9,530 bases of DNA, taken from positions 1,960-11,489 of the forward strand of contig JAOZQX010000015.1 of the NCBI GenBank assembly GCA_029931995.1, written 5' to 3'. The notes beneath the pieces are model-generated. The model searched no databases, was not told the origin of the DNA, and worked only from the letters and a program-made list of their open reading frames with translations. Origin of the DNA: Bacteroidales bacterium (GTDB lineage Bacteria; Bacteroidota; Bacteroidia; Bacteroidales; GCA-2711565). Shown piece by piece: positions 1 through 5,222 of this stretch; the stretch's first letter is position 1, and every line of letters starts with the position of its first letter. The translations under genes and the position numbers were made by a program.

Positions 1-50
1 CCATCCCCACTTGTTAATTTTTAAATATTGAAAAAAATTTAGTAGAAGGC

Positions 51-92
51 AAAAAAAAGAATCAATTGTTTTCTGTAAAAACAATTGATTCT
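51..92 (-). terminator. Rho-independent terminator of the 115-990 lipoprotein gene
   Basis: Positions 58-72 (AGAATCAATTGTTTT) pair perfectly with 78-92 (AAAACAATTGATTCT), giving a 15-bp stem with a 5-nt loop. On the minus strand the stem is followed by a run of eight T (positions 58 down to 51). It lies 23 nt past the stop codon of the lipoprotein gene. The stem is AT-rich but long, and the U-tract orientation fits the minus strand only. Confidence 0.8.
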
Positions 93-114
93 AAATATGT
101 AAGGTTATTCTCTT

Positions 115-990
115 TTAGAAGTCTGCAATCTCAAATTGAATGTCTTCTTTTTTGTTGCTTTTAAAGTCATTCCCGTCATGAACATCAGAAGCAAGTGTGT
201 AAGTGTTAATGGTAGTATAGCTTACACTAGTTCCACTAACGGTTAATTCAAATACACGCCAGGTATCACCATTTCCGGTAAAAGTAGGAGGGTTAAAAGT
301 TGCTACTAAACCAGTGTGGTCATATAATTCAACCCTGGCAGGAGATGTTACAATGGCTCCTCTTGCAGTAGCTTGATATCTATCCGAAAAATTATGAACG
401 GAAAAACGATACATACCGTCAAATAAACCTGAAATGGTAGTTGTTTCAGGTCCATAACCATCTCTGTCATCTACATCAAGGCTTATATATTGATTTGGAG
501 TTTTTTGCGAATAATACATATGGAATCTACCACCACTACCATCGGGTCCGGTTAAATGACTATCAAGGTCGCTTGGAGATACTCCCCAGACAAGAACAAT
601 TCTGAGTTCACCTGTTTCAGGAGAATCAACTATAGTAACCTCTCCCAGTGTGTTGTCGCCAGATACCATTGTTACCGGAAAGGATCGTACAAAGAAACCA
701 TTGGCAACTACAAAGCAAATATAATTACCAGTTGTGGCATTTGTTAAAGTAAAGTTCCCGTTCCCATCTGTAGTAACAGTATAGTCTGCATTGCTGTAAT
801 CAGTTGCATTGAGGTTGCGTGTAAAATACAGAGTAGCATTTGCTAAACCTGTACCGGTTTGAGAGTTAATAATAGTTCCGGTTAGAGTGGCATCTCCGGC
901 TGCTGGTGTGTCGTCATCTTTTTTGTTGCAAGAACTTATTAGTACTCCAACGAGTAAAATCAGATTTAATAGAATTAGTTTCTTTTTCAT
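115..990 (-). CDS. Exported lipoprotein: carboxypeptidase-regulatory-like domain plus YfaP/DUF2135-like domain
   Basis: The 291-residue protein begins with a lipoprotein signal peptide: MKKK, a hydrophobic stretch, then lipobox I-S-S-C with the lipidated Cys at 21. An acidic, polar linker (KKDDD) follows. Residues 34-120 read as a beta-sandwich of the carboxypeptidase-regulatory/CNA-B type (TLTGTI, GLANATLYF, TDGNGNFTLTN, GNYICFVVANGF). Residues 127-253 resemble the YfaP/DUF2135 family: a 'VLVWGVSPSDLDSHLTGPDG' strand-loop, then D-DRDGYGPET, then GMYRFSVHNF. I infer a lipid-anchored periplasmic or surface beta-sandwich protein. There is no catalytic motif, so a binding or structural role is likelier than an enzyme. 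It is a single-gene unit with its own terminator, divergent from the methyltransferase gene. The start at 990 is fixed by the signal peptide. The fold assignment is by motif resemblance; the ligand is unknown. Confidence 0.8.
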   Translation of the reverse strand: MKKKLILLNLILLVGVLISSCNKKDDDTPAAGDATLTGTIINSQTGTGLANATLYFTRNLNATDYSNADYTVTTDGNGNFTLTNATTGNYICFVVANGFFVRSFPVTMVSGDNTLGEVTIVDSPETGELRIVLVWGVSPSDLDSHLTGPDGSGGRFHMYYSQKTPNQYISLDVDDRDGYGPETTTISGLFDGMYRFSVHNFSDRYQATARGAIVTSPARVELYDHTGLVATFNPPTFTGNGDTWRVFELTVSGTSVSYTTINTYTLASDVHDGNDFKSNKKEDIQFEIADF

Positions 991-1205
991 GGGTAGAAGT
1001 TTTTTAGATTATTTGTTATTAAGTTTTTTTAATTCGGATGTTAAATTTACTAATTTTTTTTTAATAAAAATGCACTGGACATATTACAGTTTGTATATTG
1101 GAGTGTCTTAATCCTGAGATCAGAATTCAAATCTTTATATTCATCTTGCTTACATATATTATTCGTATCTTTAAGAATTGAAGTAATTAATTAGTTTTCA
1201 AAGCT
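991..1205. other. Divergent intergenic region between lipoprotein and methyltransferase genes
   Basis: This 215-bp, very AT-rich stretch should carry promoters for both flanking genes. It has long T runs (near 1024-1030 and 1054-1062) and no ORF of merit. The perfect 8-mer TAAATTTA at 1042-1049 is one base from the TAnnTTTG -7 consensus on either strand, but no matching TTG lies at the right distance for the minus-strand gene. The better candidate, for the plus-strand gene, is listed separately. Confidence 0.5.
1146..1173 (+). promoter_or_regulatory. Candidate Bacteroidota-type promoter of the methyltransferase gene
   Basis: TTG at 1146-1148 is followed after 17 nt by TATCTTTA at 1166-1173, which matches TAnnTTTG in all but the last base. 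The start codon at 1206 would lie about 25 nt past the expected transcription start. In so AT-rich a region a one-mismatch hit has limited weight. Confidence 0.35.
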
Positions 1206-1955
1206 ATGTTGAAATATATCCAGAAAGCACTTATTCGTTTAGGTTATAATCTTGTTAAATTCGATGATTTACCTGATGATATTCTTGAAAAAGATTTTCT
1301 GAATTATTTTGAAAAAAATAAACAATTTTCAATGACAGGATTATTAAGGATGTATGCTTTGTATCATGCAACAAAATATGTTATTGAAAATAATATTGAA
1401 GGGGATATAGTTGAATGTGGAGTATGGAAAGGGGGAAGCAGTATGTTATGTGCCGATATGCTAATTGAACGAAATTTAGTTGACAAAAAACTGTATTTGT
1501 ATGATACCTATCAGGGTATGAGTGAACCAACGGATAAGGATATTTATAAGGGATTGCAGGAAAAAGCATATAAAGATTGGATGAAGCGGCAAACCAAAAC
1601 TTACAATAACTGGTGTTATGCTCCTTTAGAAGAGGTAAAAGCAAATATGTTGAGTACAGGATATCCTGAAAAGAAAATGATTTTTGTGAAAGGAAAGGTG
1701 GAGGATACAATTCCGGACACTATTCCAAAAAAAATCGCCCTTCTTCATCTCGATACCGATTGGTATGAATCAACCTATCATGAACTCGTTCATTTGTTTC
1801 CATTACTTAGTAAAAACGGAGTTTTAATTATTGATGATTATGGATATTGGCAGGGGTGTTGCGAAGCTGTTAATCAATATTTTCAGGAAAACAATATAAA
1901 ACTACTCCTCAACCGTATTGATGGCAATGGGAGAATTTTAGTAAAAACAGAATAA
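1206..1955 (+). CDS. TylF/MycF-like SAM-dependent methyltransferase
   Basis: The 249-residue protein matches the macrocin-O-methyltransferase (TylF) family. The SAM-binding glycine motif is GDIVECGVWKGGSS (66-79). Strand 2 ends in LYLYDTYQGM (96-105), where D100 should bind the SAM ribose. HLDTDWYEST (181-190) and LIIDDYGYW (207-215) carry the aspartates (D183/D185, D210/D211) that in this family bind the catalytic metal. The length is normal for the family and all core motifs are intact, so it should be active in the cytoplasm. Characterised relatives O-methylate sugars of macrolides; many uncharacterised ones sit in polysaccharide clusters. No glycosyltransferase or sugar-nucleotide gene is visible here, so the substrate cannot be named. 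The start at 1206 leaves a normal N-terminal helix before the fold. It appears to be a single-gene unit. Confidence 0.88.
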   Translation: MLKYIQKALIRLGYNLVKFDDLPDDILEKDFLNYFEKNKQFSMTGLLRMYALYHATKYVIENNIEGDIVECGVWKGGSSMLCADMLIERNLVDKKLYLYDTYQGMSEPTDKDIYKGLQEKAYKDWMKRQTKTYNNWCYAPLEEVKANMLSTGYPEKKMIFVKGKVEDTIPDTIPKKIALLHLDTDWYESTYHELVHLFPLLSKNGVLIIDDYGYWQGCCEAVNQYFQENNIKLLLNRIDGNGRILVKTE

Positions 1956-2123
1956 TTTAAGCCCGAAGCAATATTGAAATTAGTTACATTCCTAACTAAT
2001 TAAACGCGCTCGCGAATTTCCTGATCTCGTCAATATTAATATTTGGAATGGACTCATTAGTCCTGGTGATTTTTTATGTGCTGCCGTGCGACGATATATA
2101 TATAATGGTCGTTTTCATAAAGT

Positions 2124-2137
2124 TGATTTTAAAATCA
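2124..2137. repeat. Perfect 14-bp palindrome TGATTTTAAAATCA
   Basis: An uninterrupted 14-bp inverted repeat about 85-100 bp upstream of the promoter elements of the thioredoxin pair. It could be an operator for a dimeric regulator, but its AT-only centre makes chance plausible. Confidence 0.3.
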
Positions 2138-2219
2138 TAAGAAAGCTTAAAATTAGAATGTTTTTGATAAATATGATTTATTTTTGATTGTTAATTTATC
2201 GTTAAAAGGAATTATTGGA

Positions 2220-2250
2220 TTTGACAATCCATTCCTTAGACTTATTTTTG
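2220..2250 (+). promoter_or_regulatory. Bacteroidota-type promoter of the thioredoxin-redoxin operon
   Basis: TTTG at 2220-2223 (the -33 element) is followed after 19 nt by TATTTTTG at 2243-2250, an exact match to the -7 consensus TAnnTTTG. Both element sequence and spacing fit the primary sigma factor of Bacteroidota. The start codon at 2271 is 20 nt beyond the -7 box, so the 5' leader would be short. A second exact TATTTTTG at 2179-2186 lacks a correctly spaced TTTG. Confidence 0.6.
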
Positions 2251-2270
2251 TTTTATAAATTATTTAATGG

Positions 2271-2759
2271 ATGAGATTATTTACAATGATTTTACTGGCT
2301 GCCATTGTTTTTACAGCCTGCACCGAAACTAAAGAGGAAAAAACGAGCATTGCTACGGTTAATTTCGAGCAACTCAAACCTTTATTACATAAACAAATGG
2401 ATACTTTGTATATCGTAAATTTTTGGGCAAGTTGGTGTAATCCGTGTGTGAAAGAGATTCCTGATTTCGAAAAAATAAATGCGGAGTATAAAAACAAAAA
2501 GGTTAAAATGTTGATGGTTAGTCTTGACTTCCCTAAGCAGGTAGAAACAAAAGTAATTCCTTTTATTAAAGAACATAAGATGGCGGCAGAGGTCGTACTT
2601 TTGTTTGATCCTAATGCCAATGCGTGGATCAATGAGGTTTCGCCCGAATGGACAGGTTCTATTCCGGCTACGCTGATTTACAAAAATGATTTCCGTAGCT
2701 TCCGCGAAGGAACTTATACCTACGAAGAACTTAAACAAATTGTTGAATCAAAGATTTAA
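2271..2759 (+). CDS. TlpA/ResA-like thioredoxin-fold lipoprotein
   Basis: The 162-residue protein starts with a short signal peptide ending in F-T-A-C, with the predicted lipidated Cys at 17, followed by the charged linker TETKEEK. The thioredoxin fold covers about residues 28-162. LYIVNFWASWCNPCVKEIP places the redox pair at C56 and C59 (WCNPC), and SIPATLIY carries the cis-proline at P132. This is the membrane-anchored, outward-facing class that exchanges thiols or disulfides with exported proteins, for example in cytochrome c maturation or oxidative-stress repair; the partner is unknown. No cytochrome genes are nearby. The start at 2271 is supported by the signal peptide and the promoter just upstream. 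The stop lies 4 nt before the next start, so the two genes form an operon. Confidence 0.88.
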   Translation: MRLFTMILLAAIVFTACTETKEEKTSIATVNFEQLKPLLHKQMDTLYIVNFWASWCNPCVKEIPDFEKINAEYKNKKVKMLMVSLDFPKQVETKVIPFIKEHKMAAEVVLLFDPNANAWINEVSPEWTGSIPATLIYKNDFRSFREGTYTYEELKQIVESKI

Positions 2760-2763
2760 AGCC

Positions 2764-3360
2764 ATGAAAAAATCAATTGTATTTTTTGTAAGCATGTTTA
2801 TTGGTTTGTCGGTTTTTGCCGGAGGTTATGAGCTTGGCGATAAAGCCACCGATTTTAATTTATTGAATGTTGATGGCACTTATGTTTCTATGGCCAATTT
2901 TGAGGATGCCAAAGGTTTTGTGGTGATTTTTACCTGCAACCATTGTCCTTTTTCCAAAGCATACGAAGACCGCATATTAAAACTCGACAAGAAATATGAA
3001 AAATTAGGATTTCCTGTAATAGCTATTAACCCGAACGATCCGGCGGTACAACCTAAAGATTCGTATGAATTAATGAAAGTACGAGCCGAGGAAAAAGAAT
3101 TTACTTTCCCTTATTTATTTGATATGGGACAAAAAATATATCCGCAATACGGAGCGATTCGTACACCTCATGTGTTTTTGTTACAAAAAGAAGGCGGAGA
3201 ATTGATTGTTAAATATATTGGTGCCATCGACGATAATTATGCCGAAGCCAAAGATGTGAAAGAAAATTATTTAGCTGATGCTATTGATGCTCTGATAGAT
3301 GGCAAGGAAATTACACTAACAATGACCAAGGCTATTGGTTGCTCGATTAAGGCACAGTAA
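2764..3360 (+). CDS. Exported redoxin, PRX_like1-type thioredoxin/peroxiredoxin-like protein
   Basis: From the ATG at 2764 the protein has 198 residues and a signal peptide (MKKSIVFFVSMFIGLSVFA) with probable cleavage after A19. An upstream in-frame ATG at 2686 would add 26 residues overlapping the previous gene and would bury the signal peptide, so I reject it. The mature part is an AhpC/TSA-like fold: YELGDKATDFNLLNVDG, then VVIFTCNHCPFSKAYEDR with C58 and C61 in CNHC, AINPNDP (88-94), and RTPHVFLL with the cis-proline at P135. A third Cys, C193, sits in the conserved-looking tail IGCSIK. The CNHCP signature is typical of the PRX_like1 subgroup, whose reaction is not well established. It probably cooperates with the lipoprotein thioredoxin encoded 4 nt upstream, which could be its reductant. 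Confidence 0.87.
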   Translation: MKKSIVFFVSMFIGLSVFAGGYELGDKATDFNLLNVDGTYVSMANFEDAKGFVVIFTCNHCPFSKAYEDRILKLDKKYEKLGFPVIAINPNDPAVQPKDSYELMKVRAEEKEFTFPYLFDMGQKIYPQYGAIRTPHVFLLQKEGGELIVKYIGAIDDNYAEAKDVKENYLADAIDALIDGKEITLTMTKAIGCSIKAQ

Positions 3361-3372
3361 GATTGAGTGAGA

Positions 3373-3431
3373 AATTAAGAATTAAGAATTAAGAATTAAG
3401 AATTAAGAATTAAGAATTAAGAATTAAGAAT
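3373..3431. repeat. Heptanucleotide tandem repeat (AATTAAG), 8 perfect copies
   Basis: Eight exact consecutive copies of AATTAAG fill 3373-3428, followed by a partial copy (AAT). The array lies in the 76-bp gap between the convergent stop codons at 3360 and 3437, nearly filling it. No hairpin-plus-U-tract terminator is visible for either gene there. Each unit contains AATT and TTAA, so the array can self-pair only weakly. Copy number probably varies between strains by slippage. Confidence 0.95.
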
Positions 3432-3436
3432 AATCT

Positions 3437-3865
3437 TTAGACTTCTTTGACTTTTTCAATGTTTTCAACCAGCAGCCAATCATCCATATTTGCATAAGCG
3501 GAACGATCAATTTTGAAGGTTTCCAATGTTTCAAAACCTTTTACAGTTATTAATATCAGATATCGTTTACCTCCAAAGCGGGCTTTTAGTTTTGAGTCCA
3601 GCTGTAAAAACTCTTGATTATTTTCAACAATTTTTAATGATTCTTCTTTCGTTAGTTTTTCTGATTGAAACAATGTTTTAGCTATAGCCTTAGCTTTCAC
3701 CAATCCATCTCCTTTGTTTTCGATAAAATATAAGACGTCGCCTTCATTCACACGGTCATAGGGCATTTTACGGCCAGTAGCTCCACGGATGATCATCGTT
3801 TTATTTCCGGTCTGTAAATTCTCAAGCTCTTTTGCTTTGTAATCTAAATAAACAACATGATCCAT
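3437..3865 (-). CDS. Small PUA/ASCH-like domain protein
   Basis: This 142-residue soluble protein has no signal peptide or membrane segment. The N-terminal half resembles ASCH/PUA-like folds: ELENLQTGNKTMIIRG (13-28), like the family's 'I..G.KT...R' strand-turn; EGDVLYFIENKGDG (41-54), like 'GD.i.F'; and VKAKAIAKTL (56-65), like the 'v.a.a' strand. A helical, charged segment follows (68-97), then RYLILITVKGFETL. Relatives of this fold bind RNA or modified nucleotides, but no function can be assigned. The start is 40 nt beyond the stop of the hemerythrin-like/PAS gene on the same strand, so co-transcription is plausible. The family assignment rests on motif resemblance only. Confidence 0.65.
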   Translation of the reverse strand: MDHVVYLDYKAKELENLQTGNKTMIIRGATGRKMPYDRVNEGDVLYFIENKGDGLVKAKAIAKTLFQSEKLTKEESLKIVENNQEFLQLDSKLKARFGGKRYLILITVKGFETLETFKIDRSAYANMDDWLLVENIEKVKEV

Positions 3866-3905
3866 AATTTATTAAGGTTTGTGTATGGTGAAACTAATCA
3901 TTGCA

Positions 3906-5105
3906 TTACTCTTCCCAGTCTAATAATCTTCGTTCGCCTTCAAGCTTTTTAATTTCCGAGATTTCCTGCGACACTTCAATAACTCCCTTATAATTTCCTG
4001 ATTCATCACGCAGGGCGAAATACTGAATCAAAATAGTTTCGGCCTTCATATTTATCCAAAAACTGGCTTTGTCTTTTGTTCCATTTTTAAAAGCCTCCAC
4101 AATTTCTTCAACAATATGTACACTCTTAGGAGGGTGGCAGTTATGAACATCTCTGCCGATAATGGAATTCGTTCGTGGGAAAATCCTCTTTTTAGGAGTG
4201 GAGAAATACTTGACTTTATTATACTTATCCACGAAAGTGATATCAACCGGCAGGTGATTGAAAAGAAGAATTATTTGATCAACGGACAGATTTCCGGTTT
4301 TCAAATTAATAGTTTTATAATGAAGTTCATTCATGTTTTTCTTTTTGTTAGTAATTTTTGGCGGACTGTAAAATGGAAAACCAATTTCTAAACTTTCGGC
4401 GAAAAGAGCTTCCAAGTTATCTTCCTGAATTGTGTCCAAAATAAATGGAAATAGAATCCGTTCTTCCCTGAATTTTATTGCATACATATTAAAGAATACG
4501 TCGCCGATAAGTTTGTTGAAATTTTTTATTTCAAATGTTTTGTCGGATAAAAGTGCGATTAGTTTCTTGAGATTATTACGAATATCGTCGTGAAATGACC
4601 ACATTACACCTAAGCATCTGAACTCTTTCCATTGCTCTTCGAGCAAAGGAAACAACACATTTTCTTTGATAATGTAATACTTCTCAAATTTGAGGATGGT
4701 TTTTAAATCATTCTTTAAGTTTTGTTTTAAGGAGCCATCACCCGGTGTTTTATTTAATTGCCTAATAAAAGGACGCAAGGCTTTCAGTTTCTTATCTAAG
4801 TCAGCATTATTTTTAATGCAGCAATCTAAAAAACCATTGGGTTTGGGTGATGTATATGGATGCTTTTTAATGCTCGCATTCATCACATTTAAAAACTTAT
4901 TGATGCCTGTTTTTAAATCATCTATGGGGATGTCTGATTTTACTAACATATCAACAAGAGTGATGATGTCAGAGGGTATGCTTTGATCAATTAATTCTTG
5001 GCTGGTTTTGATACTTTTAACAGCTTCTTTCTTTTCCAGGATAGAATAAAAAAGTTTTAAAAGTTTAGGGATTCTATTTTTTTGATTATCGGTGAATTCA
5101 GACAT
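3906..5105 (-). CDS. DUF438 / hemerythrin-like / PAS domain sensor protein
   Basis: Counting from the longer possible start at 5123 (405 residues), the order is: a DUF438-like N-terminal helical domain (about 8-88); a hemerythrin-like four-helix region (about 88-245) with KENVLFPLLEE (153-163), VMWSFHDDIR (173-182) and EERILFPFI (220-228); a linker; and a PAS domain (about 275-392) with the family signature CHPPKSVHIVEEI (329-341), FWINMKAET and LEGERRLLDW at the C-terminus. I prefer the start at 5105 (MSEFTDNQ, 399 residues) because a TAnnTTTG box overlaps the longer start and because family members usually begin MSE. The protein is soluble with no output domain, so it probably senses oxygen, NO, redox state or a small ligand in the cytoplasm. 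The His expected in helix B (EKHY..KEN) is Tyr149 here, so diiron binding is doubtful. Confidence 0.85.
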   Translation of the reverse strand: MSEFTDNQKNRIPKLLKLFYSILEKKEAVKSIKTSQELIDQSIPSDIITLVDMLVKSDIPIDDLKTGINKFLNVMNASIKKHPYTSPKPNGFLDCCIKNNADLDKKLKALRPFIRQLNKTPGDGSLKQNLKNDLKTILKFEKYYIIKENVLFPLLEEQWKEFRCLGVMWSFHDDIRNNLKKLIALLSDKTFEIKNFNKLIGDVFFNMYAIKFREERILFPFILDTIQEDNLEALFAESLEIGFPFYSPPKITNKKKNMNELHYKTINLKTGNLSVDQIILLFNHLPVDITFVDKYNKVKYFSTPKKRIFPRTNSIIGRDVHNCHPPKSVHIVEEIVEAFKNGTKDKASFWINMKAETILIQYFALRDESGNYKGVIEVSQEISEIKKLEGERRLLDWEE

Positions 5106-5120
5106 GTTATATTTTATAAG

Positions 5121-5128
5121 CAAAATTA
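5121..5128 (-). promoter_or_regulatory. Candidate -7 box for the hemerythrin-like/PAS gene
   Basis: Read on the minus strand this is TAATTTTG, an exact TAnnTTTG match, with the ATG at 5105 following 15 nt after it. No TTG sits at the usual -33 distance; a terminator hairpin lies there instead. If real, it rules out the longer start at 5123, which falls inside the box. Confidence 0.4.
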
Positions 5129-5131
5129 CAT

Positions 5132-5169
5132 AAAAAAAAGGGTGACATCCTACAGGATGCCACCCTTTT
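5132..5169 (-). terminator. Strong hairpin terminator downstream of the hydrolase gene
   Basis: Arms 5136-5150 and 5155-5169 pair over 15 positions with a single A/C mismatch and a TACA loop; the core is GGGTG.CATCC / GGATG.CACCC. On the minus strand it is followed by eight T (positions 5139 down to 5132). It should end transcription of the hydrolase gene before the hemerythrin-like gene. The rightward T run is only four bases, so rightward termination would be weaker. Confidence 0.75.
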
Positions 5170-5212
5170 CTACACTGATTCTTTTTTCTTTATTATTTGT
5201 AAATTCAGACAT
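5150..5212 (-). pseudogene. 20-codon relic duplicating the 5' end of the hemerythrin-like/PAS gene
   Basis: On the minus strand an ATG at 5212 opens a short frame beginning MSEFTNNKEKRI and ending at a TAG at 5150-5152, within the terminator hairpin. The intact gene downstream begins MSEFTDNQKNRI: 8 of 12 residues and 30 of 36 nucleotides are identical, and the first three codons match exactly. Similarity stops after this. The relic starts 10 nt after the hydrolase stop codon. The simplest reading is that a tandem paralog was lost by deletion down to its first codons. The mismatches include silent changes (TTC/TTT, ACC/ACA), which suggests an old paralog, not a fresh copy. A translated small peptide is possible but unsupported. 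Confidence 0.6.
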
Positions 5213-5222
5213 GGGTTTTTTA

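Larger units (their letters stand above)
1956..2270. other. 315-bp gene-free stretch: hairpin-rich part (about 1960-2110), then promoter-bearing AT-rich part
   Basis: The first half is unlike the surrounding AT-rich DNA. It holds a perfect 9-bp stem with a 6-nt loop (AATTAGTTA 1978-1986 with TAACTAATT 1993-2001), the GC block CGCGCTCGCG (2005-2014), a perfect palindrome AATATTAATATT (2032-2043), a GGACT/AGTCC hairpin with loop CATT (2050-2063), and a second GC patch (CTGCCGTGCGACG, 2081-2093). The first hairpin has no U-tract after it, so it is a poor terminator. I see no credible ORF with a start. The second half carries a 14-bp palindrome (2124-2137) and the promoter of the thioredoxin pair. 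Confidence 0.55.

Noticed and set aside
887..1111. 74-codon plus-strand frame across the lipoprotein start
   Set aside because: It is antisense to the signal peptide and intergenic region, and its hydrophobic composition mirrors the opposite strand and T runs.
1978..2001. Terminator of the methyltransferase gene
   Set aside because: The stem is perfect but all A/T-rich and followed by AAACGCG, not a T tract.
2686..2763. 26-residue N-terminal extension of the redoxin gene starting at 2686
   Set aside because: It overlaps the thioredoxin gene in another frame and would hide the clear signal peptide that starts at 2764.
3373..3431. Plasmid- or phage-type iteron origin
   Set aside because: Units are only 7 bp and directly adjacent, with no replication initiator gene or DnaA boxes nearby; a simple sequence repeat explains it.
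4052..4986. Several overlapping open frames within the hemerythrin-like/PAS gene on both strands
   Set aside because: They are short, lack recognisable domains, and are out of frame with a well-supported coding sequence.
5106..5123. Longer start (MLIKYN) of the hemerythrin-like/PAS gene at 5123
   Set aside because: The ATG lies inside a TAnnTTTG box and the six extra residues have no family support; the relic copy also begins at MSEF.
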